Assembly (NCBI GenBank): GCA_002337605.1 | Contig: DDGL01000016.1 | Location: 96,973-160,972, forward strand | Direction of reading: 5' to 3' | Source of the DNA: Flavobacteriaceae bacterium UBA1903 | GTDB taxonomy: Bacteria; Bacteroidota; Bacteroidia; Flavobacteriales; Flavobacteriaceae | Length of the DNA stretch: 64,000 nt | Part shown: piece after piece, positions 25,198 through 32,813 of the stretch | How the letters are laid out: each line of letters starts with the position of its first letter | Numbering within the stretch: the first letter of the stretch is position 1 | Position numbers and translations under genes: made by a program | The notes under the pieces: model-generated | Databases searched by the model: none | Seen by the model: only the letters and a program-made list of their open reading frames with translations | Told to the model about the DNA's origin: nothing

Positions 25198-25749
25198 ATG
25201 AGCACCGATAAAAAACAAAAAGTACAAGATAAAATTGAGCAACAGCAGTTGGAGAATCGTACCATTTTCCTTTGGGGACAAGTGGACGACAAGACGGCAA
25301 AACACATTGTAGATAGGCTTATGTATCTGGATAGCATTAATCACGATGAGATTAAATTGTACATAAATAGCCCGGGTGGCTACGTCACTGCGGGATTCAG
25401 TATGTACGATACTATTAAGCACATTAAAAGTCCGGTTTCTACTATTTGTACAGGTCTTGCAGCTAGTATGGGGAGTATCTTACTTTCGGTAGGCGAAAAG
25501 GGGCGCCGGTTTATTCAGCCCCATGCGCGAGTGATGATCCACCAGCCTAGTGGCGGTGCGAGAGGCCCTGCAAGCGATATTGAAATTACTGCACAGGAAA
25601 TTTTAAAGACGAAAGAGATTTCAGCAAAGATCTTAGCCGATAACTGCGGACAGGATTTTGAAAAAGTAATGAAAGACTTCCAAAGAGATCACTGGATGGA
25701 TGCTGAGGAAAGTGTGAAGTACGGGATTGTGGATGGGATTCTTTCTTAG
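25198..25749 (+). CDS. clpP: ATP-dependent Clp protease proteolytic subunit
   Basis: 183 residues. Catalytic triad: Ser90 in GLAASMGS, His115 in MIHQPSGG, Asp164 in FQRDHWMDAEE. The N-terminus (MSTDKKQKVQDKIEQQQLENR) is short and Lys/Gln-rich, and the sequence lacks some features of the usual ClpP (e.g. the propeptide), so it may be the second ClpP paralogue that many Bacteroidota carry. There is no clpX next to it, which fits that view. Forms tetradecamers fed by Clp ATPases. Confidence 0.92.
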   Translation: MSTDKKQKVQDKIEQQQLENRTIFLWGQVDDKTAKHIVDRLMYLDSINHDEIKLYINSPGGYVTAGFSMYDTIKHIKSPVSTICTGLAASMGSILLSVGEKGRRFIQPHARVMIHQPSGGARGPASDIEITAQEILKTKEISAKILADNCGQDFEKVMKDFQRDHWMDAEESVKYGIVDGILS

Positions 25750-25778
25750 TGAGCGGTGAATGGTGATTTGTGAGCAGT
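25749..25778. repeat. Left degenerate GGTGAA tract flanking the IVS-type gene
   Basis: The sequence after the clpP stop (GTGAGCGGTGAATGGTGATTTGTGAG) is a degenerate repeat of GTGA units. Its 12-mer GGTGAATGGTGA is inversely matched (one mismatch) by TCACCGTTCAC in the right flank at 26146-26167, so the IVS-type gene is framed by imperfect inverted repeats. Confidence 0.6.
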
Positions 25779-25791
25779 ACATACTTTAGCG

Positions 25792-26139
25792 ATGGATCAT
25801 AAGGAAATGGATGTTTGGAAAAAGAGTATGGACTTAGTGGAAGCTGTTTATACGATGAGCGCACAATTTCTAGTTAATGAACGATATGGACTTACGAGTC
25901 AGATAAGACGTGCTGCCAGTTCTATCCCGTCAAATGTTGCCGAGGGAGCTGCGAGAAAAAGTGATAAGGAATTTATTCAATTTATTAGCATTGCTTTAGG
26001 CTCTTTGTCTGAAGTTGAGACACAATACCAACTAGCTATTCGCTTAAAATTTATAAATAATTTGTCTGAAATAGAAAGTTTGATTACTTCTGTGGGAAGA
26101 TTGCTGATTGGGACTAAAAATTATTTATTAAAAAAATAA
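25792..26139 (+). CDS. Four-helix-bundle protein, 23S rRNA intervening-sequence (IVS) family
   Basis: 115 residues: DVWKKSMDLVEAVYTMSAQF, YGLTSQIRRAASSIPSNVAEGAARKSDKEFIQFISIALGSLSEVETQ. The L-x-x-Q-x-R-R-A-x-x-S-I-x-x-N-I/V-A-E-G signature defines this family, first seen in proteins encoded by inserts in 23S rRNA and now known as a widespread stand-alone gene. The fold is a pentameric bundle; function unproven. The gene sits alone between clpP and the DUF58 gene, bracketed by degenerate inverted repeats, and may be a small insertion. Confidence 0.93.
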   Translation: MDHKEMDVWKKSMDLVEAVYTMSAQFLVNERYGLTSQIRRAASSIPSNVAEGAARKSDKEFIQFISIALGSLSEVETQYQLAIRLKFINNLSEIESLITSVGRLLIGTKNYLLKK

Positions 26140-26145
26140 TATCAA

Positions 26146-26172
26146 ACCGTTCACCGTTCACTTCTCACAATT
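26146..26172. repeat. Right degenerate GTTCACC tract flanking the IVS-type gene
   Basis: CCGTTCACCGTTCACTTCTCAC, inverted counterpart of the tract at 25749-25778. It ends 10 nt before the ATG of the DUF58 gene. Confidence 0.6.
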
Positions 26173-26181
26173 TACCAATAA

Positions 26182-27111
26182 ATGGAAATAGAAAAACAAA
26201 TAAACCAAATCACAGGCTTTAAAAACCTGGAATTACTCGCTACCCAGGTGGTAGAAGGGTTTATTTCCGGGCTGCATAAGAGTCCGTTTCATGGGTTTTC
26301 TGCGGAATTTGCTGAGCATAAGATCTACAACAACGGCGAAAGCACTAAACATATAGATTGGAAACTCTACGCAAAAACCGACAAGCTTTACACAAAACGC
26401 TACGAAGAGGAAACAAACTTACGTTGCCATTTAATATTGGATAATAGCAGCTCGATGCACTATCCGAAGTTAAAAGAGTTTACTATAAATTCGTTGAATA
26501 AAATTGGGTTTTCGGTACTGGCCAGTGCTGCGATCATGAATTTACTGAAACGCCAACGGGATGCTGTGGGGATGAGTATTTATAGTAATGAATACGAATT
26601 CTACGCCAATGAAAAAGGCAGCGAACGGCACCACCATATGTTATTGCAGCACCTTGATACTGCACTAACACAGTCTCGTAAGGAGGTACAGACAAAAACA
26701 TACACCCATTTGCATTTAATTGCTGAAAAATTAAAGCGAAGAAGTCTGGTGTTTTTATTTACAGATATGTTTCAAAGCGATGCTGAAGAAGAACAATTAT
26801 TTGAAGCCTTACAGCATTTGAAATACAATAAGCACGAAGTGGTACTCTTCCACACCTTTGATAAAAGCAAGGAGCTGGAGTTCGATTTTAACAATCGTCC
26901 TAAGCGCTTTGTAGATGTAGAAACCGGAGAGCACATTAATTTATATGCAGATAATGTGAAGGAAACTTACGAAACTGCAGTGCAAGAATATTTTGATGCG
27001 TTACAACTTAAATGCGGCCAGTACCGAATTAAATATGTGCAAGCAGATATTAATGAAGGGTTTAATAAAATACTAACCACGTATCTGGTAGAGCGCCAGA
27101 AGTTTGGGTAG
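26182..27111 (+). CDS. DUF58 domain protein (vWA-like)
   Basis: 309 residues, no membrane segment. N-terminal HGFSAEFAEHKIYNNGESTKHIDWKLYAKTDKLYTKRYEEET is the DUF58 signature (G..F.E...Y..GD..R.IDW...A....L....E-E). A vWA-like part follows with LDNSSSMHYPK (MIDAS-like D-x-S-x-S) and VFLFTDMFQ. Members usually act with a MoxR AAA+ ATPase and BatA/B proteins in envelope or stress functions; no moxR gene is next to it here. Ends just before the tRNA-Asp promoter. Confidence 0.88.
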   Translation: MEIEKQINQITGFKNLELLATQVVEGFISGLHKSPFHGFSAEFAEHKIYNNGESTKHIDWKLYAKTDKLYTKRYEEETNLRCHLILDNSSSMHYPKLKEFTINSLNKIGFSVLASAAIMNLLKRQRDAVGMSIYSNEYEFYANEKGSERHHHMLLQHLDTALTQSRKEVQTKTYTHLHLIAEKLKRRSLVFLFTDMFQSDAEEEQLFEALQHLKYNKHEVVLFHTFDKSKELEFDFNNRPKRFVDVETGEHINLYADNVKETYETAVQEYFDALQLKCGQYRIKYVQADINEGFNKILTTYLVERQKFG

Positions 27112-27170
27112 TCCTGATAGTTCAGTTTTGTATAAAGCTGAAAAAAAAGTTCATTTTTTTGAACAAAAAA

Positions 27171-27201
27171 TTTGCGAGAATAAAAACACGGTGTATATTT
27201 G
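27171..27201 (+). promoter_or_regulatory. Promoter of tRNA-Asp
   Basis: TTTG (27171-27174), 19 nt, TATATTTG (27194-27201): a textbook Bacteroidota sigma-A promoter, starting transcription ~50 nt before the tRNA. Confidence 0.85.
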
Positions 27202-27260
27202 CACTCGCTTCTAGCAATAGGGGTAAAGACAAGCTTTTAAAGTCTCTAAAATAGTAGCAC

Positions 27261-27334
27261 GGTCTGGTAGTTCAGTTGGTTAGAATACCTGCCTGTCACG
27301 CAGGGGGTCGCGAGTTCGAGTCTCGTCCAGACCG
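27261..27334 (+). tRNA. tRNA-Asp (GTC)
   Basis: 74 nt. Acceptor GGTCTGG pairs with CCAGACC followed by discriminator G; anticodon arm CCTGC-CTGTCAC-GCAGG gives anticodon GTC; T arm GCGAG-TTCGAGT-CTCGT. CCA is not encoded. The 3' end is the left border of the CHASE2-CHAT segment; 13 nt of the tRNA 3' end reappear at 32518. Confidence 0.97.
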
Positions 27335-27337
27335 CAA
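27322..27337 (+). repeat. Left copy of direct repeat at tRNA-Asp 3' end (attL-like)
   Basis: CTCGTCCAGACCGCAA covers the last 13 nt of tRNA-Asp plus 3 nt and is repeated exactly at 32518-32533. Further matching blocks follow on both sides (AAAATGTTGTGTTG at 27340 and 32566; a 42-nt identical stretch at 27396 and 32626). Confidence 0.85.
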
Positions 27338-27395
27338 TTAAAATGTTGTGTTGAAGTATTATATTTATGTAATACTTTGTGGTTTAAGAAATTAG

Positions 27396-27437
27396 ACCGA
27401 TGAGAAGCTTATCCAAATGGATGGGCTTTTTTTGTTT
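27396..27437 (+). terminator. tRNA-Asp terminator, left copy
   Basis: A hairpin AAGCTTATCC-AAAT-GGATGGGCTT followed by TTTTT ends the tRNA transcript. The 42 nt from ACCGATGAGAAGC to TTTTTTTGTTT are identical to 32626-32667. Confidence 0.85.
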
Positions 27438-27639
27438 TAGGTAATTATTCTTATAAGCATTAGTCTAAATAATAATAGGATAGAGCTGAGCCAACGGCTT
27501 TATTATGAATTTTTAAGTTAGAATTTTTATTTACCTTTATGGTGTTTGACACTCTATAATCCTCTAATTTTTAAGCGGGTTATGGGTTTTTTCATCAATT
27601 CGAATTAAGTAAAGCCCATAATTTTCTAGCTCTTTTTTC
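27438..27639. other. Leader region of the CHASE2-CHAT operon
   Basis: 202 nt without a gene. TACCTTTA at 27532-27539 is one base from TAnnTTTG and could be a -7 box. TTATGGGTTTT (27580) pairs with AAAGCCCATAA (ending 27621) around an inner palindrome AATTCGAATT; this hairpin ends 18 nt before the first ATG and has no T-run directly after it, so it may be a translational or attenuation element. No Shine-Dalgarno-like sequence. Confidence 0.4.
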
Positions 27640-29013
27640 ATGGCAAAACGGTTTCATATCCTAAGTTTAGAACCAATTGTACTTCAGTTAATTAAGTGGA
27701 TTAAGAAGCCGGTATTGGAAACTTCGGGACTTTTTAAGCGATGCTATGAGTTTGTTGGAGTACCAAAACATAAAAAAGGTATACTCAAGATTATAAGTTC
27801 ATTGGTCTTAGCTTCGTTGCTAAGTGTAGCTACCTATGTCCTAACCAACAGGCCTATCTCAGATGGTAAAGCTAACGCTTACATAGGTGATTTAAATTTT
27901 TATTTTGGTTTTGATGGTTCCGACAGACTCAACACCGCTACATTTCTTGAAAATGTAGTTTGCATAAACGTGGCATTCGATAAGGAGATTGTTACTTATC
28001 GCGATAGTATAAGTGGTGTAACACGTGGAGAAATGGCAATTACAAATCGGGAAAAGTTGGCCACTTTGTTAGAAATATCAAAGAACCAACACAAATATAT
28101 GTTCATAGATATTCTTTTAGATCCTGAGGTATCTTCCGTAAACGATTCATTACTTTATAGTGCTCTGTCCATAACTGAACGTGTTTTGGTACCCTCATAT
28201 TACAAAGGAGGTCAGCTGGTAACTCCAGATGTTTCAGCTAATACGGGGTTTTCTGGTTTTAAGGTAACCGATGAAAACGAACGCTTTTTGAAATATAGTT
28301 TTATTCATACGGATAGTATTAAAAGCGTTGCTCTGAGAATGTATGAAGAACTAGATAATGGCGAACTTACAAAAGGAGCTATTTTTGATACGTCAAATGG
28401 TGATTTGTCATTAAGCTCTTTGCTACTCGCTTTACGTGTTGGGCCTTTTGACCAATATAGAATAGACGGTCGTTTAAACTATTACGATTTGGGCACTCAA
28501 CTCCTAGACAGTCTGGTGATTGAAAAAGTTAGCGCTATTGTAAAGGATAAAATAGTGTTAGTAGGAGATTTCGAAAGTTCAGATGAGCACCTTACTCAAA
28601 TAGGGCATCTTGCAGGCCCTATAATTCATTATAATGCCTATCTCGCGCTACAAAATAATGACCACAAGATTAGTAACACTCTCATTGCAACCGTGTTTTT
28701 TGTTTTTTTTCTGTTTTTACTTAATGTTCTATTTTCTTGGAATGTTAGTTTCTGGGCAGTAATTAAGGTAACGCTGATGAAAAAAAAGTGGTTGAAGCAG
28801 GGTGCGAAAAATAAAGCCCTTTCAACAATTTATCACTTGTTTTTAAAGGGTTTGTTTGTTGTTATAGATGCTTCCTTACTTTTACTGTTATTAAGTTATT
28901 TAGTCTATAATATTTTCGGTATCCACATGGATGTATTTTGGCTTTCCATTCCCTTTATTTTTTTAATAATTATCCTACACAGGATTAGATCACCACAAAA
29001 ATTCACAATATGA
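27640..29013 (+). CDS. CHASE2-like sensor membrane protein
   Basis: 457 residues. A helix at ~45-70 (IISSLVLASLLSVATYVL) is followed by a large extracytoplasmic part (~70-350) and then C-terminal hydrophobic helices (~352-375, ~408-430, ~435-452). The end of the extracytoplasmic part, KIVLVGDFESSDEHLTQIGHLAGPIIHYNAYLALQNND just before the helices, is the diagnostic end of CHASE2 domains (K-I-V-L-I-G-D ... P-G-V-x-x-H-A-x-x-x-x-x-L). No kinase, cyclase or other effector domain follows, so any output must go through partners. First gene of the operon; its stop overlaps the next start (ATGA). Confidence 0.72.
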   Translation: MAKRFHILSLEPIVLQLIKWIKKPVLETSGLFKRCYEFVGVPKHKKGILKIISSLVLASLLSVATYVLTNRPISDGKANAYIGDLNFYFGFDGSDRLNTATFLENVVCINVAFDKEIVTYRDSISGVTRGEMAITNREKLATLLEISKNQHKYMFIDILLDPEVSSVNDSLLYSALSITERVLVPSYYKGGQLVTPDVSANTGFSGFKVTDENERFLKYSFIHTDSIKSVALRMYEELDNGELTKGAIFDTSNGDLSLSSLLLALRVGPFDQYRIDGRLNYYDLGTQLLDSLVIEKVSAIVKDKIVLVGDFESSDEHLTQIGHLAGPIIHYNAYLALQNNDHKISNTLIATVFFVFFLFLLNVLFSWNVSFWAVIKVTLMKKKWLKQGAKNKALSTIYHLFLKGLFVVIDASLLLLLLSYLVYNIFGIHMDVFWLSIPFIFLIIILHRIRSPQKFTI

Positions 29014-29792
29014 GCACTACAGGTAAATTTACCATACTCTTTTTACTGGTAAGTCAATTAACGTTTGGACAAAAGGAATGCACTGTTACTGAAGTAATGG
29101 GGAAAGTGATGATTAATGGCAAAAAGGTAAAAAGAGGATATACATTTTCAGAACTAAACACTATCCCTGCCACAAATTCTAAATGGAGCATAGTTTGTAT
29201 CTGTGAAGAACCCTTGGGTATGCTCGGTATTTTTTCTGACACCTATCGTAGCTCTAGGGCAACTAACCCAAAGGAATACTGGAAAGCCATGGGCGTTCGC
29301 GGAGGGGATCAGTTTATAGTACAACATTTTGAAGATTTTATCAATTCCCAGCAGATTGGAATTTTTGATTCTCTTTACATAACTCTCAAGGGATTTCATA
29401 TAGAGCTCACCGATAACCATCAGTTTTATGTTCGTTATGTACATCAAAATATGATACTGAATAAGGTGATACCCATACAAAATGATAGTTTGGTTATAGG
29501 TTCTAATTTTTTTTATGTAGAAGGGAATCCAACACCGCCTGATCGATTTCCTGTAGAAATATACCTGCTAGACGAAGGAAGGTCTATAAATTATAAGCTT
29601 CACGAAAAATTTCACCCAGTATTTATTGACAAGAAAAAACTTAGAAATACTCTGTCCAAAGTCTTAAGGAAGAAAAAGTATACAGTACCCGATAAATTGG
29701 CAATTCTCAAGTCATATTTATATGCAGAGCACCCCCAAACCAATTTCACAGAAAACACCTTACACAAAATAATTTCAGCTTATGAAAAATAA
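29010..29792 (+). CDS. Exported protein of unknown function, possibly FecR-like N-terminus
   Basis: 260 residues with signal peptide (FTILFLLVSQLTFGQ). Residues 20-60 (CTVTEVMGKVMINGKKVKRGYTFSEL) look like the small beta domain of FecR/SH3-type proteins ('x-V-x-G-x-V-x-v-n-G-k-x-v-k-x-G'). The middle (~100-190) is beta-rich, and the C-terminal ~60 residues are basic and helical (KKLRNTLSKVLRKKKY). I do not recognise a full-length family. It overlaps both neighbours (4 and 11 nt), so it is probably a fixed component of the CHASE2-CHAT module, perhaps an adaptor in the periplasm (inference). Confidence 0.6.
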   Translation: MSTTGKFTILFLLVSQLTFGQKECTVTEVMGKVMINGKKVKRGYTFSELNTIPATNSKWSIVCICEEPLGMLGIFSDTYRSSRATNPKEYWKAMGVRGGDQFIVQHFEDFINSQQIGIFDSLYITLKGFHIELTDNHQFYVRYVHQNMILNKVIPIQNDSLVIGSNFFYVEGNPTPPDRFPVEIYLLDEGRSINYKLHEKFHPVFIDKKKLRNTLSKVLRKKKYTVPDKLAILKSYLYAEHPQTNFTENTLHKIISAYEK

Positions 29793-32385
29793 ATACCTGT
29801 TCATAGTTTTTTTTATACTGTGTGCAGGCTTTGTTAATGCACAACATGAAAATCATCCCGTAGTTAAAATGTCTACAAAATTTTCGAGTTTTTACAATAA
29901 TGGAGATTATGCTGCGGCATATCCAATGATTGAGGAATTTGTGCTTGCTGTAGGAGAGCTAAACGGAAATTCCAGTGAAAGCTATGCTGACGTATTGCAA
30001 ATGTCTGGTGCAATTTGTTATCATCTTCAAAAAAACGATGAAGCCATAGCATATTTGGAACGTGCATTTGAGGTAAGGAGAACATTGGGAAAAATGGAAC
30101 TTGCCCGTGTGCTTGTGGGTATGAAATCACTTGCCAGTCTTTACCAGAGTATAGGAAAATTTAAAGAAACAGAAGCTATCCTCAAAGAGGCATTGGCAAT
30201 TGCCTTTAATGTGTACGGTACCAAAAATATTGGATATTACCATCAGGTCATACAACTGGCGTCTTTTTATATAAACACCTATAATTTCGATAAGGCAATA
30301 GTTTTGGTGGAAGAAACCACAAATTTTATAGAAAAAAATTTTAAAAACACAGATCAGGTCTACCTTATCATTAAAGTAAGTTTAGGGTTGTTCTACATGA
30401 AGGCTGGATACTATGAAAAGGCTTATGATGAAGTTCAGGGACTTATGCCTAAGTTGCAAAAATTGTTAAAGTCTGGCAATGTCGAATCTAATCGAAATAC
30501 CCTGATGATGTTAGGTTACATTGATTATTTATCAGGTCGCTATAAAGAATCGCTACATTATTTTAATGTTGTCCTTAAGTTTTACAAAGATAATCAGGAA
30601 TTATATTATCGTGAATTCGTAGACCTTATAGGTATGGTAGCCAGTAATTATAGCGCTTTGAAAGATTATCCAATGGCATTTGGGTATAAAGAACGATACT
30701 TGAAATTGGCATCTCAATTGTATGGTAAAGAATATGTAGGTTTTAAAGATGGATTAATCCACTTGGGCTTTCTTCTTAGCCTTCAGGAAGAATTTGAAAA
30801 AGCTAAATCCTATTATATACAGGGAATGGATTATTTAAAAAAGGATATAAAAGAAAAACAAACGTTTATGACCGAAGTTGAAAAGGAAAAGTACTTGCTT
30901 GTCCAAGATGGTTTTTTTGATCATTTTAATTCGTATATGCTCCGTCATAAAAACGCTCCTGATTTGACAGGACATGCGTATGACAACGTGCTGTTTGTTA
31001 AAGGTCAATTATTGAATTCATCAATTGCCCTAAAGAGACATCTTTCCAATTCCACCCAACCGGAAACGAGAAGGTTATACGATACTTTGGGTTCAATTAA
31101 GAAGAGAATCTCGAATTGGGATAAACGAGATGCCAAAGGCCGTTTTATAGAACCAATAAAATTAGAGGCCAAGGCACAAGAAATTGAAAAATTATTGCTT
31201 ACTAAGTCGCAATTCTATAAAGATTTTTTAAAATCGCTCAACACCAAATTTCAAGAGGTAAAGGCCCATTTAAAACAAAATGAAATTGCCATTGAGTTAA
31301 TAGACTTTAGTTATTATGAAGTCGCCAATTCCAAAAAGCGGTATTATTGTGCGTTACTCGTAAAACCATCGAGCAGGTACCCAGAACTGGTTTTTTTGTT
31401 TGAAGAACAGTCATTAAAAAATTTGATTTCCAAGAATACAAATAATTTAGAGGCGGGAGTAAACAAATTATATGTTGATAACAGCCAATCACTGTACAAT
31501 TTGATTTGGAAACCAATAGCTGCTAAGGTTAAGGAAGGGAGTACTATCTATTATGCCCCTACAGGTCTGCTTCATAAAATTTCATTCCCTGCACTGCATG
31601 ATGGAACAGATTATATATTAAATAAATTCAATTTGATTCAAATGATTTCTACGGCAAAATTACTTGATAGACAGACCTACAAGGCCACAGCTATCAAGGA
31701 GGTTGGATTGGTGGGAGGTATCGATTACGGAACACAACAAAAAGCTTTGCCTGGAACCAAAGTTGAGGTTGATGAGATTTATGAAGTGTTTATATCTCAA
31801 GGAGTTACAGTAGATAATTTACAAGGAAAATTGGCTGTGAAGGATGCTTTTGTCGAAATGGTCAAGGATAAAGATGTTTTGCACATCGCTACTCATGGTT
31901 ATTTCACAGCTGTTAAACACACCGAATTAAATTCTGTGAATTTTGAACAGGTTACTCTCATTCGCGGAAACACCGCTGCACTCCATAAGGTACCCAACTC
32001 CAACTTAACCTCAGGTTTATGGTTTGCTTCTTCTCGAAAAAAAGAGAAGTCTGTCAATAGTATATTAACTGCAGAAGAAATTGGAGCTTTAAATCTTTTT
32101 GGAACTAAACTGGTGGTTCTTTCAGCTTGTGAAACAGGCCTCGGAAAAATAAATGGAAGTCAAGGAGTATATGGATTGCAGCGCGCATTCAAAAAAGCTG
32201 GAGTGGATAAAATTATTATGAGTTTATGGAAAGTTCCGGATAAAGCCACTCAGGAATTTATGAATTATTTTTATCGCTCTTTGTATACTGAGGTCAGCAT
32301 TACAAAAGCGTTTAAGAAGACGCAACTTACATTCAGTAAAACACACGATCCTTATTATTGGGCTGGATTTGTTATGCTAGATTAA
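29782..32385 (+). CDS. Exported TPR-CHAT protein (caspase-like protease)
   Basis: 867 residues. Signal peptide (YLFIVFFILCAGFVNAQ), then about eight TPR-like helical pairs (~30-370, e.g. ADVLQMSGAICYHLQKNDEAIAYLERAF), a helical linker (~380-500) and a C-terminal CHAT domain (~590-867). The catalytic dyad is visible: His705 in LHIATHGYF and Cys783 in VLSACETGLG, followed by GSQGVYGLQRAFKKAGV and SLWKVPDKAT. CHAT domains belong to the caspase/separase clan and cut protein substrates; here the signal peptide places it outside the cytoplasm. Last gene of the operon; stop 133 nt before the tRNA remnant. Confidence 0.9.
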   Translation: MKNKYLFIVFFILCAGFVNAQHENHPVVKMSTKFSSFYNNGDYAAAYPMIEEFVLAVGELNGNSSESYADVLQMSGAICYHLQKNDEAIAYLERAFEVRRTLGKMELARVLVGMKSLASLYQSIGKFKETEAILKEALAIAFNVYGTKNIGYYHQVIQLASFYINTYNFDKAIVLVEETTNFIEKNFKNTDQVYLIIKVSLGLFYMKAGYYEKAYDEVQGLMPKLQKLLKSGNVESNRNTLMMLGYIDYLSGRYKESLHYFNVVLKFYKDNQELYYREFVDLIGMVASNYSALKDYPMAFGYKERYLKLASQLYGKEYVGFKDGLIHLGFLLSLQEEFEKAKSYYIQGMDYLKKDIKEKQTFMTEVEKEKYLLVQDGFFDHFNSYMLRHKNAPDLTGHAYDNVLFVKGQLLNSSIALKRHLSNSTQPETRRLYDTLGSIKKRISNWDKRDAKGRFIEPIKLEAKAQEIEKLLLTKSQFYKDFLKSLNTKFQEVKAHLKQNEIAIELIDFSYYEVANSKKRYYCALLVKPSSRYPELVFLFEEQSLKNLISKNTNNLEAGVNKLYVDNSQSLYNLIWKPIAAKVKEGSTIYYAPTGLLHKISFPALHDGTDYILNKFNLIQMISTAKLLDRQTYKATAIKEVGLVGGIDYGTQQKALPGTKVEVDEIYEVFISQGVTVDNLQGKLAVKDAFVEMVKDKDVLHIATHGYFTAVKHTELNSVNFEQVTLIRGNTAALHKVPNSNLTSGLWFASSRKKEKSVNSILTAEEIGALNLFGTKLVVLSACETGLGKINGSQGVYGLQRAFKKAGVDKIIMSLWKVPDKATQEFMNYFYRSLYTEVSITKAFKKTQLTFSKTHDPYYWAGFVMLD

Positions 32386-32517
32386 TACTTGGTATTTTTT
32401 TCGATATTATTGCCCCCCTCAAGTTTTTAATGTACTATTCAGATTGATTAAATTGCCAATCGGATGCTTGTAATTATATATAAGTATGCAAAGATTTTGT
32501 TAGTTTCTAAGTAACTG
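32386..32517. other. 132-nt AT-rich segment after the CHAT gene
   Basis: No gene, hairpin terminator or promoter seen, apart from a run TTTTTTCGATATTATTGCCCCCC after the stop. It forms the right end of the putative island. Confidence 0.4.
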
Positions 32518-32667
32518 CTCGTCCAGACCGCAACTTCGACTTCGCTCAGTTTGCGAAGAAGAAGCAAAATGTTGTGTTGTCCGCCTCAGGCGGATGTGGT
32601 TTAGTCCCGATAGCTATCGGGAAGAACCGATGAGAAGCTTATCCAAATGGATGGGCTTTTTTTGTTT
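32518..32667 (+). repeat. tRNA-Asp 3'-end remnant with second copy of the terminator (attR-like)
   Basis: CTCGTCCAGACCGCAA (32518-32533) repeats the tRNA-Asp 3' end; AAAATGTTGTGTTG (32566-32579), TGTGGTTTA and the 42-nt terminator block (32626-32667) also repeat the region after the intact tRNA. Between these blocks the right copy carries palindromes that the left copy lacks: a TTCGACTTCGCTCAG element (32534-32551), TCCGCCTCAGGCGGA (32580-32594) and TCCCGATAGCTATCGGGA (32605-32622). The left copy has AAGTATTA ... TAATACTT at the second of these places. Confidence 0.85.
32605..32622. repeat. 18-bp palindrome identical to the dnaE copy
   Basis: TCCCGATAGCTATCGGGA, identical to 19823-19840. It lies between conserved blocks of the duplicated tRNA-Asp downstream region, where the other copy has only AAGAAATTAG. 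Confidence 0.9.
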
Positions 32668-32782
32668 GACAGCGTTTTATACCTATAGATTCTTTTTCTT
32701 GATGAAAAAAGCACAGATACTACTATATTTATTGGTGTCAATTTTAAACGTGAGATACTAAAACTCTGCTGTAGGATTTCAG

Positions 32783-32790
32783 TATCTTTG
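32783..32790 (+). promoter_or_regulatory. -7 element of the nitroreductase gene
   Basis: TATCTTTG matches TAnnTTTG exactly, 23 nt before the ATG at 32814. The -33 box is not evident. Confidence 0.5.
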
Positions 32791-32813
32791 TAAGTAACTA
32801 TTACATTGAATTT

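Larger units (their letters stand above)
27335..32533. mobile_element. Putative 5.2-kb genomic island at tRNA-Asp carrying a CHASE2-CHAT operon
   Basis: The segment runs from the 3' end of tRNA-Asp to a second copy of that 3' end (direct repeat of 16 nt, plus a duplicated terminator beyond each copy). It holds exactly three co-directional overlapping genes. Spot counts on three 60-base lines gave roughly 28-38% G+C, against 47% for one line of dnaE; this is only a rough indication. No integrase or transposase is present, so if it was inserted by site-specific recombination the recombinase was supplied elsewhere or lost. The alternative is an old tandem tRNA-Asp pair whose second member was truncated. 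Confidence 0.55.

Noticed and set aside
25198..25749. Upstream extension of clpP into the inverted repeat
   Set aside because: No in-frame start gives a better N-terminus; the hairpin region is non-coding.
32518..32667. A second tRNA-Asp gene
   Set aside because: Only the last 13 nt of the tRNA are present; acceptor 5' half, D arm and anticodon arm are missing.
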